Part shown: positions 6,718 to 15,611 of the stretch, piece after piece
How the letters are laid out: every line of letters begins with the position of its first letter
Numbering within the stretch: position 1 is the first letter of the stretch
Program-made: the position numbers and the translations under genes
Assembly: GCA_965661765.1 (NCBI GenBank)
Contig: CBFIFE010000042.1
Span: 1-23,638 of the forward strand
Direction: 5' to 3'
From: JBMYZL01 sp965661765
GTDB lineage: Bacteria > Bacteroidota > Bacteroidia > Flavobacteriales_D > Sanyastnellaceae
DNA: 23,638 nucleotides
The notes under the pieces: model-generated
Told to the model about the DNA's origin: nothing
The model's database searches: none
The model's input: only the letters and a program-made list of their open reading frames with translations

Positions 6718-8793
6718 ATGACAATCTCCTCCCCTGGCCTTCTGGGTCATTATATCGCAGGTCAATGGATCCTTTCGAACGAGCGCACAGCGAAGCCTTT
6801 GATGGACGCAGTCAGCGGTGAGGTTGTTGCCCGGACGGGTGCGGCCGACTATGATTTGGCCTTTGCTTATGAATTTGCCCGTCAAGAGGGCAATCCAGCC
6901 TTGCGCAAGATGACCTTTCAAGAGCGCGGTCGAATGCTCAAGCGGCTGGCTTTCTATCTGCTCGCGCGCAAGGAGGAATTTTACCAAATCAGTTTCGCCA
7001 CTGGTGCCACGCGCGCCGATTCCTGGATAGACATCGAAGGGGGCATTGGGAACCTCTTCGCCTATGCCAGCCTTCGGAAGAAATTTCCAGACACGCCATT
7101 CGCACTCGATGGCGATGGCATGTCGATGAGCAAAGGGGGGAGTTTCAGCGCTCATCATCTGCTCGTGCCCAAAGAAGGCGTCGCAGTACATATAAACGCA
7201 TTCAATTTTCCGGTGTGGGGCATGCTTGAAAAGGTTGCCGTGAACTGGCTCGCGGGCATGCCTGCCATTGTCAAGCCTGCAACGGCCACATCATTTTTGA
7301 CCGAAGCCGTGGTTCGCGCCATTGTGGATTCTGGCATTTTGCCTTCGGGGGCGATCCAGTTGATTTGTGGTCCGGCCCGCAACATCCTTGATTTTGTTGA
7401 TGAACGCGATGTGGTCACTTTCACGGGCAGCGCAGCGACAGGTCAAAAGCTCCGTGCCCACCCGCGCATCAATGCGCATTCGGTTCCATTCAATCTCGAA
7501 GCGGATTCATTGAACTCAGCCATTCTGGGGACCGATGTGAAAGTGGGAGATCCTGAGTTTGGCCTGTTCATCAAGGAAGTTCGAAAGGAGTTGACGGTGA
7601 AATGCGGCCAAAAATGCACGGCCATTCGGCGTGTGTTTGTTCCTGAGCATTTGATGGATTCGGTTTCAGATGCCTTGGGCACTGCTTTGGACCAAACCAC
7701 TATCGGTGACCCGAGGAACGAAAAGGTTCGCATGGGGGCGATGGTGGGCCTGTCACAAATGCAAGAAGTTCGGGAGCAGGCCGACCGCATCGCTGCTGAG
7801 GCATCATGTGTCTACAAGCGTTCGGCCCCCGAGTGGTTGGCTGATGCAGGTGAACACAGTGCTTTCATGGCCCCCGAAGTGTATCGCGTGGACGACCCTG
7901 CTCGGGCTGTGGCGCCGCATGAAGTGGAGGCTTTTGGCCCCATCTGCACCCTGATGCCTTACAAGACCATCGATGAAGCGGTCGATTTGAGCAAACGCGG
8001 CAAAGGCTCCCTGTGTTGCTCCATCACAACACATGACCAGGGGGTAGCGTCGTCTTTTGTTCGCGAGGCAGCCACGATGCATGGCCGAATTCTGGTGCTC
8101 GACCGCGATTGTGCGAAGGAATCCACGGGCCATGGCTCTCCCCTCCCCCTTCTGGTCCACGGAGGGCCGGGAAGAGCTGGTGGCGGGGAAGAAATGGGCG
8201 GCGTCCGTGGCGTGAGGCATTACATGCAACGCACAGCAATTCAAGGGTCTCCAACCATGGTGGGGGCGATTGTTCAGCAATATCAGCCAGGAGGTGCTCA
8301 ACCTGAATCCGAACCGCACGTCTTCCGCAAGCATTTCGAAGAGTTGGAAATCGGCGACACCGTGTACACCCACAAGCACACGGTGACGGAAACGGACATC
8401 GTCAATTTTGCAAATGTCAGCGGCGACAACTTCTACGCCCACATGGACGAGACGAGTTTGGATGGGACGATTTTCGAGCGTCGGGTGGCTCACGGGTACT
8501 TTGTGTTGAGCAAGGCCGCTGGCTTGTTTGTGGATCCGCGAAAGGGCCCTGTTTTGTTGAACTACGGCATTGAGGAAGCCCGCTTCACAAAACCTGTGTA
8601 TCCCGGCATGACCCTTGGCGTTCGCCTTACGGTCAAAGAGAAGGTGGCCCAAGAGCGCCGGACGGAGGAAGACGTGGCCAAGGGCATTGTCAAGTTCTTT
8701 GTGGATGTGCGGGATGAAACGGATGAGTCGGTTGCAGTGGCGACCATTTTGACCATGGTCAAGAAGAAGGACCAAACCGAATCCGTCGCATGA
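6718..8793 (+). CDS. paaZ: Bifunctional oxepin-CoA hydrolase / 3-oxo-5,6-dehydrosuberyl-CoA semialdehyde dehydrogenase PaaZ
   Basis: 691 residues, the usual PaaZ length. In aerobic phenylacetate breakdown PaaZ opens the oxepin-CoA ring with its C-terminal hydratase domain and oxidises the aldehyde with NADP through its N-terminal dehydrogenase domain. In the dehydrogenase, E261 (N-L-E-A-D-S-L-N) and C300 (C-G-Q-K-C) match E256 and C295 of the E. coli enzyme with a constant offset of 5. F-T-G-S at 235-238 is the cofactor loop. The C-terminal MaoC hot-dog domain (about 536-680) carries S-G-D570-N-F-Y-A-H575, matching D561 and H566. Both active sites look intact. The ATG at 6718 follows an A-rich leader. 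The other paa genes are not in the window; instead three genes unrelated to phenylacetate follow with overlapping ends. Assignment is secure. Confidence 0.96.
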   Translation: MTISSPGLLGHYIAGQWILSNERTAKPLMDAVSGEVVARTGAADYDLAFAYEFARQEGNPALRKMTFQERGRMLKRLAFYLLARKEEFYQISFATGATRADSWIDIEGGIGNLFAYASLRKKFPDTPFALDGDGMSMSKGGSFSAHHLLVPKEGVAVHINAFNFPVWGMLEKVAVNWLAGMPAIVKPATATSFLTEAVVRAIVDSGILPSGAIQLICGPARNILDFVDERDVVTFTGSAATGQKLRAHPRINAHSVPFNLEADSLNSAILGTDVKVGDPEFGLFIKEVRKELTVKCGQKCTAIRRVFVPEHLMDSVSDALGTALDQTTIGDPRNEKVRMGAMVGLSQMQEVREQADRIAAEASCVYKRSAPEWLADAGEHSAFMAPEVYRVDDPARAVAPHEVEAFGPICTLMPYKTIDEAVDLSKRGKGSLCCSITTHDQGVASSFVREAATMHGRILVLDRDCAKESTGHGSPLPLLVHGGPGRAGGGEEMGGVRGVRHYMQRTAIQGSPTMVGAIVQQYQPGGAQPESEPHVFRKHFEELEIGDTVYTHKHTVTETDIVNFANVSGDNFYAHMDETSLDGTIFERRVAHGYFVLSKAAGLFVDPRKGPVLLNYGIEEARFTKPVYPGMTLGVRLTVKEKVAQERRTEEDVAKGIVKFFVDVRDETDESVAVATILTMVKKKDQTESVA

Positions 8794-10508
8794 CCCGATG
8801 CCCACTGGCATTGAAGAGAGCCCTCATGGCTGCGCTGGCCGGCTTGACGTTCCAAGCAATGGGACAGGTGAATGCGTTTTTGTCACCAGAAGAAGCCGCA
8901 GAGGACCTCGACACCTTGTTCTCTTGGGTTCTGGCCATGCATCCACTCGCTTCGGATGAACATGTTTCCCATGACCTGCAGGCCACTCACAAGTCAGCTC
9001 GACAAATGTTTGGAGCAGGTGTTCCCGCTGTCATGTTCCCCGTGGCGGTGCACAAACTGTTGTCTCCCCTTTCCGATGTTCATACGGGGATTGACTGGGG
9101 GATATGGTCCCGATCAGCAGCGACTGAAGCCGGTCGCTTTCCTGGGGCTTTCGAGGTCGTGAGTCGTGATGGTGACGTTTTGGCCCTAGACGAGGCCGGC
9201 GACATCTTGCCGGAACAGGAATTTGAACAGCTCAGGCGCCATTACCCAAAGCACTTCGAACAAGGATTGAGCCCGCAATGGTCACCTGCCACCCTTGGAC
9301 AAAGAACGGCAGCGATCGCGCCGGCCTGGTTGCCGTTGTTGTCCGGCGAACGGGGCTTTGAAACAAAAGGAACGGCAAATGCTTCGAGCTCGGCTTTTGC
9401 AATAACGGCAGGGTTGGGGTGGCAGATGGCTGCCCCCGATACCCTCTTCATTGCTTGCAGCGGTTTCGATGCTGATTCATGGCGTGCCTACCGGCACCAA
9501 TGCCGAAAATTGCGCAAGGACATTTTGACATTCCAGCCCCGACACATTGTTTTGGACTTGAGGGGCAACGGGGGAGGCGAACAAGCTCGGGCGATGATGC
9601 TGGCTTCGTTGCTCTCAGGTCAAGAAGTGCGTTTCCACGAATCGACAAAGGTTCGAGGAAGCGATGCATTGCGCGTTTGGGCAAAGGACCAAATCCCCCT
9701 TGCCCGCCGCCTTTTCCTGCCCTTTCGTCGGGCGAATTCACCCCAAGTTGCCTACGCGAAAGCGATGCTCCATACCCCACCTGGAGCGCTCGCCGAATTG
9801 GCACCAGTGCATTGGCCCGCGCGCCCCAATGATGCTGCGTCCAGCGGTTTGGAAATTTGGACAGATGGCTTGACGGCTTCAGCCGCAGCAGTGTTGGCAT
9901 CGTGGTTGCGGAAGGCCACAGCAGCGCCGCTGGTGGGGATCCCCCCTTATGGTTTGGAGAATTCCGTTTGCGGAAATGCCATCGCTTTGCGACTGCCCAA
10001 TTCAGGCATTCCCATCCGCGTGGCCACAACATGTTGGACCAGCACAGGCCCTGCAACCCCAATTGAGATTGACATTTGGCGATTCGAAATCGCCCACGAT
10101 TCTGGGCTCGGTGACAAGCAACAGGCATTTCTAGACGCAATGCTCGACAACATGAGCAGCGCGGACTCTGGGTTTTCGCCAGCAATGGTCTCCCGGTTTT
10201 CAGACGGGGCTCCAGCGATCCTCAAGGCACATCAGGCTCGACTGTCAGCGCTGAAAGCGCGTCAATTGGAACTCGAGACATTGTCTCCTGTTGACGCTTC
10301 TGAGTTGACCCAATCTGTGGGCGAACTGATGAACGATCTTCTTGAAGAGCGTCAACAAGCAAAGGACGCCCGAGATGCAGCCCTTCGGCTGTTGTTGCCC
10401 ATGGAAACTTGGCCGACATTTGACGCATTGTTGAATCCGCCAAGGCCTGCCGTGCTCCATTTTGGCATCCATGACCGCATGAATTGTAACGTATGCATAC
10501 CCGAATGA
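8790..10508 (+). CDS. Secreted S41-like (tail-specific protease-like) protein lacking the usual catalytic Lys
   Basis: 572 residues, overlapping the paaZ stop by 4 bp (ATGA). The N-terminus (K-R then A-L-M-A-A-L-A-G-L-T-F-Q-A-M-G-Q) is a signal peptide. S-D-V-H-T-G at 95-100 resembles the D-G-H-T motif of S41 proteins. I-V-L-D-L-R-G-N-G-G-G at 253-263 is the hallmark of peptidase family S41. T-A-S364-A-A-A-V-L-A-S-W-L at 362-373 occupies the nucleophile region. In the CtpA/Prc type, a Lys in F-G-K-G follows about 25 residues later; here that place reads P-Y-G-L-E-N, with no Lys. No PDZ domain is evident. The last 100 residues include a likely coiled helix (470-530) and end C-N-V-C-I-P-E. It may be a tricorn-like variant or an inactive binder. 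Fold assignment is good, activity uncertain. Confidence 0.75.
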   Translation: MTRCPLALKRALMAALAGLTFQAMGQVNAFLSPEEAAEDLDTLFSWVLAMHPLASDEHVSHDLQATHKSARQMFGAGVPAVMFPVAVHKLLSPLSDVHTGIDWGIWSRSAATEAGRFPGAFEVVSRDGDVLALDEAGDILPEQEFEQLRRHYPKHFEQGLSPQWSPATLGQRTAAIAPAWLPLLSGERGFETKGTANASSSAFAITAGLGWQMAAPDTLFIACSGFDADSWRAYRHQCRKLRKDILTFQPRHIVLDLRGNGGGEQARAMMLASLLSGQEVRFHESTKVRGSDALRVWAKDQIPLARRLFLPFRRANSPQVAYAKAMLHTPPGALAELAPVHWPARPNDAASSGLEIWTDGLTASAAAVLASWLRKATAAPLVGIPPYGLENSVCGNAIALRLPNSGIPIRVATTCWTSTGPATPIEIDIWRFEIAHDSGLGDKQQAFLDAMLDNMSSADSGFSPAMVSRFSDGAPAILKAHQARLSALKARQLELETLSPVDASELTQSVGELMNDLLEERQQAKDARDAALRLLLPMETWPTFDALLNPPRPAVLHFGIHDRMNCNVCIPE

Positions 10509-13483
10509 TTCCTTGGGCGGCCTTTGTGCCTTTCGCTCTCGTCGCCGCAACGTCCGTTTTTGTGGGTTGCAGCCGTTCGATGCCCACCTCTCCTGCCAAG
10601 CATGCTTTGGTCGATCCGTTCATCGGTACGGGTGGTCATGGCCATACGTATCCGGGTGCAACGCAGCCTTTTGGCATGGTTCAATTGAGTCCAGATACAC
10701 GTTTGTCGGGCTGGGATGGTTGCGGTGGCTACCACTTCACGGATGACACCATTTTTGGATTCAGTCACACCCACCTGCAAGGAACTGGCGTGAGCGATTA
10801 CGGGGACATTCTGTTCATGCCTTGTACGCAATTTGCGGATGGTGAAAAATGGCGCGATCGGTACAAAAGTCATTTTGACCACTCGAGCGAAGATGCCCAT
10901 GCTGGACGTTATGCCGTGACCTTGGCCGACCATGACATTCGTGCCGAGCTGACGGCGACCTCAAGGGTGGGCATTCATCGGTACACAACGCTGGGCCGAG
11001 ATTCAGTGACCCTCATCATCGATCTCGAGCACAGAGATGAGCTGACGGCCTACAGCATCTACCCATTGGACGATTCAACATTGGTGGGGCATCGGGTGTC
11101 TGACAATTGGGCACGGGAGCAGCATGTCTACTTTGCTGCCAGGTTCAACCATGCTTTTGAGTGGCTCGATGCCTTGAGTGAAGTCGAGGTTGTGGGCAGA
11201 GATGAAGACGGCACTTTGCTGCAAGAAGTGACGTATGTGCCGGTTTTTGCAGCAGATTTCGGACCGATTGACACGCTCATTGCCCGCGTGGGCCTTTCCT
11301 TCGTGGATGTCCAAGGGGCCTTGGGCAACCTGGAGGCGGAAGCTCCGCACAACCACTTCGATGCGTATCAGGACGCAGCGGAAAACGCTTGGGATGCGCA
11401 ATTGGGGCGGATCGAAGTGGAGGGGGGATCACTTGAAGACCAAACCATTTTCCACACGGCGCTCTATCATGCTTGCACGGCCCCGAATGTGGCTTCAGAC
11501 GTGGATGGACGTTATCGCGGGACGGATTTGGCGATTCACGCCCTGCCCGAAGGTGAGGAGCATTACACGATTTTTTCGCTGTGGGACACGTTTCGGGCAT
11601 TGCATCCCCTGCTCAATTGGCTTGAACCCGCAAGGTCGCGAGACTTCATCCGGACTTTTTTGCGCATGTATCGCGAGGGAGGGCAGCTTCCCGTCTGGGA
11701 GCTGGCGAGCAATTACACAGGATGCATGATTGGGTACCACAGCGTTCCCGTGATTTGGGACGCCTGGGGCTGGGGCATTCGAGACTTTGACACATCGCTT
11801 GCCCTTGAGGCCATGGTGCATTCTGCCCAGCGCAAAGAATTGGGGTTGGAGGTCTATGGAGACTTGGGGTACATTCCGATGGAGGCGGAACATGAATCCG
11901 TCAGCAAAACCTTGGAATACGCTTACGACGATGCATGCATTGCGGGATTTGCGGAAGCGGTTGGCGGCGCACCGGATCAAGTGGAGCGTTTTCGCGAGCG
12001 GGCCCTTTCCTATCGCAACCTGTTCAACCCAGAAAGTGGTTTCATTCAGCCCAAACGTGGCGGGGCTTGGCTGGAGGACTTCGATCCGACAGAGGTGAAT
12101 TTCAATTACACCGAGGCGAATGGATGGCAATACAACTTTTTTGCACCGCATGACATCAATGGCCACATGGCGATGATGGGTGGAGAAGAAGTGTATTTGG
12201 CCCGTTTGAAAGAGATGTTCGAGCATGACGCTGCCACCTCAGGCAGGCAGCAGGCGGACATTACTGGGCTCATCGGACAATATGCGCATGGCAACGAACC
12301 GAGCCACCACATGGCTTACCTGTTCAATCATGTGGGCCGCCCGGACTTGACCCTCAAGTATGTGAACCGCATCATGAGCGAATTGTACACCGCATCGCCC
12401 GATGGCTTGTCCGGCAATGAGGACTGTGGTCAAATGAGTGCTTGGTATGTATGGAGTGCGATGGGGTTGTACCCGGTGAATCCGGGGAGCAAAATATTGG
12501 AAACGGGTGTTCCCCGGTTTGATCGGGTGGTGATCCGGCCGAATGAGGGGTTGCCTGCCGTGGAAATTTTGACAGAAGGTTCAGGCCAAACCCTGAGCGC
12601 ACTTCATTTCAACGGTGCACCTCAAGGGAGCTTTGTCCGGAAGGAGGATTTGCTTTCCGGAGGGCAACTTGTCTTTTCCCGGGCAGAGGAGGTGTCCGAT
12701 TGGGGGCGCGCTCCGGATTCTCGGCCAAGACACGAAGTGCCAACGGGAAATTTTGTGCCGGTGCCCATTGTGGACGCCCCCCGGGCCTTTCGTGGGGACA
12801 GTTGCATCGCGAAACTCACGGCGCCATGCGAAGGGTGCGAAGTGGAGTGGAGACGTGGCGGGCAATACGACATTTGGCATGCAGCAAACACAGCCATCAC
12901 CCTTCGCCAAGCCACCACCATTGAAGCAAGAACGCGGAATGCGGCCGGCCAGCACTCAGCTGTCGTCTCTCATGCCATTCGGCGAATTGCCCACGACCAC
13001 AGGGTCACTTCCCTTTCGGCGTTTGACCACCAATATGCAGCAGGTGGGCAGCAGGCGCTCGTTGACGGGATCGTCGGGCCTGCGAACTTCAAAACTGGTG
13101 ATTGGCAGGGCTTTTTCGGAAGGGACGTTGAGGCGGTGGTTCAAATCGAAGAAGGCTGCCGAGTCAAGGGCTTGGAAATTGGGGCATTGCGAGATACCCG
13201 TCCTTGGATTTTCTTGCCCAAATCGGTGACTTTTGAATCCTCTCAAAACGGGCAAGACTGGTCGACTTTGGCGACCTTGACGCACGCGGAGAACGAGATG
13301 AACGAAGTGGTTTTGGTGCACAGGTTCGGTTGGACGGCGGCATCCCCCATTGATGTGGCGTTTGTGCGCATGCGAGCGGAGTCGTTTGGTACCTTGCCCC
13401 CCGAACACCTCGGTTCGGGAAACCCCAGTTGGATGTTCTTGGATGAGTTGGAGATCGAATGCGGTGGCGATGAGGCAGATTGA
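10493..13483 (+). CDS. GH92 alpha-mannosidase lipoprotein with chitobiase-type and F5/8-type C-terminal domains
   Basis: 996 residues. A hydrophobic signal ends V-F-V-G-C26, a lipobox. Glycoside hydrolase family 92 (calcium-dependent exo-alpha-mannosidases) spans about 38-740. It begins V-D-P-F-I-G-T-G-G-H-G and includes S-H-T-H-L-Q-G-T-G at 91-99, T-E541-A-N-G-W-Q-Y (region of the general acid), H-G-N-E-P-S-H-H at 599-606, and G-N-E-D644-C-G-Q-M-S-A-W (region of the catalytic Asp). Residues about 765-832 resemble the chitobiase C-terminal domain, and about 840-992 an F5/8-type C (discoidin) carbohydrate-binding domain. The ATG at 10493 overlaps the previous gene by 16 bp and supplies Arg4; the ATG at 10505 would give a 4-bp ATGA overlap but no positive charge. 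Family is certain; linkage specificity is not readable. Confidence 0.93.
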   Translation: MHTRMIPWAAFVPFALVAATSVFVGCSRSMPTSPAKHALVDPFIGTGGHGHTYPGATQPFGMVQLSPDTRLSGWDGCGGYHFTDDTIFGFSHTHLQGTGVSDYGDILFMPCTQFADGEKWRDRYKSHFDHSSEDAHAGRYAVTLADHDIRAELTATSRVGIHRYTTLGRDSVTLIIDLEHRDELTAYSIYPLDDSTLVGHRVSDNWAREQHVYFAARFNHAFEWLDALSEVEVVGRDEDGTLLQEVTYVPVFAADFGPIDTLIARVGLSFVDVQGALGNLEAEAPHNHFDAYQDAAENAWDAQLGRIEVEGGSLEDQTIFHTALYHACTAPNVASDVDGRYRGTDLAIHALPEGEEHYTIFSLWDTFRALHPLLNWLEPARSRDFIRTFLRMYREGGQLPVWELASNYTGCMIGYHSVPVIWDAWGWGIRDFDTSLALEAMVHSAQRKELGLEVYGDLGYIPMEAEHESVSKTLEYAYDDACIAGFAEAVGGAPDQVERFRERALSYRNLFNPESGFIQPKRGGAWLEDFDPTEVNFNYTEANGWQYNFFAPHDINGHMAMMGGEEVYLARLKEMFEHDAATSGRQQADITGLIGQYAHGNEPSHHMAYLFNHVGRPDLTLKYVNRIMSELYTASPDGLSGNEDCGQMSAWYVWSAMGLYPVNPGSKILETGVPRFDRVVIRPNEGLPAVEILTEGSGQTLSALHFNGAPQGSFVRKEDLLSGGQLVFSRAEEVSDWGRAPDSRPRHEVPTGNFVPVPIVDAPRAFRGDSCIAKLTAPCEGCEVEWRRGGQYDIWHAANTAITLRQATTIEARTRNAAGQHSAVVSHAIRRIAHDHRVTSLSAFDHQYAAGGQQALVDGIVGPANFKTGDWQGFFGRDVEAVVQIEEGCRVKGLEIGALRDTRPWIFLPKSVTFESSQNGQDWSTLATLTHAENEMNEVVLVHRFGWTAASPIDVAFVRMRAESFGTLPPEHLGSGNPSWMFLDELEIECGGDEAD

Positions 13484-14684
13484 CCAAATGATGAGGGACG
13501 GGCTAGCGGACACCACGCCGCATCCGTTGGGCTTGGCTGTGGAGCGGGCGGATGGCCTTCATTTGTTCACCAGTGATGGCCGGATCATTGCAGATTTGGT
13601 TTCGGGTGTGGGCGTTTCATCATTTGGACACGGCCATCCCGACATCCTCGCTGCCATTCACAAGCAGGTGGATCGTCACTTGCATGTGATGGTCTACGGG
13701 GAGTTTCGCCAGACGGCCCAAGTGGAGGCCTCTCAAGCCCTTCGAGCGCTGTTGCCCGATTCATTGGACGCCGTTTATTTTGTCAACAGTGGAGCTGAGG
13801 CCGTGGAAGGCGCGCTGAAACTCGCCAAGCGCGTGACAGGTCGCAAGCGGCTGTTGGCCGTCAACGGCGGGTATCACGGCAATACGGCTGGGGCCTTGAG
13901 TGTTTCGAGCAACGCTGAACGGCGTGCACCTTTTTTGCCGTTGTTGCCGGAAGTGGCATTTTTGCCTTGGAATGATGTCGCTGCGTTGGATCGGATTGAT
14001 GAAGACACCGCGGCCCTGATTGTGGAAACCGTTCAAGGCGACGCTGGTGTACGGATTCCCGATGCGTCTTGGTTGACCGCACTGAGAAGCCGTTGTTCAG
14101 AAGTCGGATGTCTGCTGATTCTTGATGAAATTCAATGTGGTATGGGGCGCACGGGACGGCCTTTTGCCTTCCAGCATTTCAACGTGGAGCCCGACATTCT
14201 TTGTCTGGGCAAAGCCCTCGGTGGGGGCATGCCCATCGGGGCATTTGTCGCATCCTCCGAACACATGGCGCTGTTGTCTCATGGCCCCAAGCTTGGGCAC
14301 ATCACCACTTTCGGCGGCCACCCCGTCGCTTGTGCTGCGGCCGCAGCGGCATGCCGTCTGCTTGCGGAAGTGGAATGGAACAACATTCAATCCATCGGGG
14401 CCGAGATGGCCACCCGTCTGCGTGAAATGCCGCATGTTCAGGCAGTTCGCCAAATCGGATTCTACCTGGCTGTGGAGCTCGATACCGCTCAGCGGGTTCA
14501 AAAGGTCGTGGATTTGGCCCTCGAAGAAGGCCTGCTCATTTTCTACTTTTTGAGTGTCCCCCATGCGTTTCGGTTGGCGCCACCGCTGATTGTGCAGGCA
14601 GATGAAATGGCGGAGTTGATGCGGCGGTTGTCCGAGGTTTTGGCCCAATCTCAAAGCATCACAAGCGCTTCACAAAATCGCTGA
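13470..14684 (+). CDS. PLP-dependent class III aminotransferase (acetylornithine/ornithine/GABA aminotransferase type)
   Basis: 404 residues of fold type I, class III. It moves an amino group, usually from the omega position, to a keto acid using PLP. Visible blocks: N-S-G-A-E-A at 106-111 binds the cofactor phosphate; L-I-L-D219-E-I-Q contacts the pyridine nitrogen; L-G-K248-A-L-G-G-G-M-P is the PLP-binding Lys; T-T-F-G-G-H-P at 279-285 closes the site; and R327 sits in the R-G-x-G-type motif, here R-Q-I-G-F. The frame is open upstream to 13350 inside the GH92 gene. ATG 13470 (14-bp overlap) and ATG 13488 (just after the GH92 stop) are both possible starts. The substrate cannot be read from sequence. 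Its 3' end overlaps the convergent esterase gene by 26 bp. Cotranscription with paaZ is likely; a pathway link is not evident. Confidence 0.88.
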   Translation: MRQIDQMMRDGLADTTPHPLGLAVERADGLHLFTSDGRIIADLVSGVGVSSFGHGHPDILAAIHKQVDRHLHVMVYGEFRQTAQVEASQALRALLPDSLDAVYFVNSGAEAVEGALKLAKRVTGRKRLLAVNGGYHGNTAGALSVSSNAERRAPFLPLLPEVAFLPWNDVAALDRIDEDTAALIVETVQGDAGVRIPDASWLTALRSRCSEVGCLLILDEIQCGMGRTGRPFAFQHFNVEPDILCLGKALGGGMPIGAFVASSEHMALLSHGPKLGHITTFGGHPVACAAAAAACRLLAEVEWNNIQSIGAEMATRLREMPHVQAVRQIGFYLAVELDTAQRVQKVVDLALEEGLLIFYFLSVPHAFRLAPPLIVQADEMAELMRRLSEVLAQSQSITSASQNR

Positions 14685-15600
14685 TGGCCTCCACACTTCT
14701 CCGGGCTTCAGGTAAAGCATCCGGGAACAACTGCCAGCCGTGCAAGGCCATTTCCTCCTCTCGGTACACCAGGTCGACTCCTGCAGTCTGGAGCTTTTCT
14801 TTGCCCCATGCAATGTCCGGCTGGAGATATTCGACGAGGGATCCTTCGAGGTAGGTGGGCGGGAAGCCCGCGAAATCGCCACGCAATGGCGAAGCCATGG
14901 GCTGTTGGGCATTCGCTCCTTGAAGATAGAAGTTGCTATAAGTCAACATGTCGTAGCGATCGAAGAGACTGAAGGCCTCCGCGTCTTGAACATTGCTGCG
15001 CGATTGTGGACTCAAATCCCACCACGGCGACATCAAGATACAACCCCGGGCCATGCGCTTCGGATGTTGACTGGCGAGCCATTGAACGAGCGAAGCTGCC
15101 AGATTGCCGCCGGCTGAGTCGCCGACAACGGCCACAAGTGGTTGCTGATCCACGTCCATGGACAAGGCAATGGCTTGCAAATCTTCCAGCGCCGCGGGAA
15201 ATGGATGCTCTGGGGCAAGGCGGTACTCGGGAATCCAAACTTCGTATCCAGTGGTTCGGGCGAGGTGCACTGCAAGCGCGCGGTGCGTTCTCGCAGACCC
15301 GAAGGCGAAGCCACCACCATGCACAAGCAGCAAAATGCCGGAGCGCCTTTCCGCGTTGGGCCATGTGACTTTCGCCGTGGGCGTTTGGCCGACTTTCGTC
15401 ATCTCAAAATGCGCCCCGAAAGGACCGGGATTCAACCGAGAAAGTTGATCGAGTGCCAGGCGGATTTGCTGGGGCGTCATGCCGACGTAATCTCGACGGA
15501 CAGAGCGTCCCATGCGATGTCCGACAGCCAGCAACCTTTCAGGGATCAAGGAGGTCGCGCTCAGCAAGGGGCGTTGTTCCCATTTTCTGACTTCTGACAT
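14659..15600 (-). CDS. Alpha/beta hydrolase, hormone-sensitive-lipase (family IV) esterase type
   Basis: 313 residues, cytoplasmic. HSL-family esterases cleave short-chain carboxylic esters. H-G-G-G at 94-97 forms the oxyanion hole, and G-D-S162-A-G-G at 160-165 holds the nucleophile. The blocks Y-R-L-A-P-E-H-P-F-P-A-A at 126-137 and M-A-L-H287-G-W-Q-L-F (catalytic His) are typical. The acid position, usually Asp in a D-P-L-x-D context, reads V-E257-Y-L-Q-P-D here, so Glu257 probably replaces Asp. The ATG at 15600 lies 11 bp after the carboxypeptidase stop; a TTG at 15615 would give a 4-bp overlap but is less likely. The two genes probably form an operon. No signal peptide is visible, unlike the upstream partner. 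Natural substrate unknown. Confidence 0.87.
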   Translation of the reverse strand: MSEVRKWEQRPLLSATSLIPERLLAVGHRMGRSVRRDYVGMTPQQIRLALDQLSRLNPGPFGAHFEMTKVGQTPTAKVTWPNAERRSGILLLVHGGGFAFGSARTHRALAVHLARTTGYEVWIPEYRLAPEHPFPAALEDLQAIALSMDVDQQPLVAVVGDSAGGNLAASLVQWLASQHPKRMARGCILMSPWWDLSPQSRSNVQDAEAFSLFDRYDMLTYSNFYLQGANAQQPMASPLRGDFAGFPPTYLEGSLVEYLQPDIAWGKEKLQTAGVDLVYREEEMALHGWQLFPDALPEARRSVEAISDFVKRL

Positions 15601-15611
15601 TGTTGCAGCGA

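Noticed and set aside
7804..8811. 335-residue open frame on the minus strand
   Set aside because: Antisense to paaZ across its conserved hydratase domain; composition rich in His, Arg and Cys as expected of a shadow.
9448..10185. 245-residue open frame on the minus strand
   Set aside because: Antisense to the S41-like gene, whose family motifs lie in the other strand.
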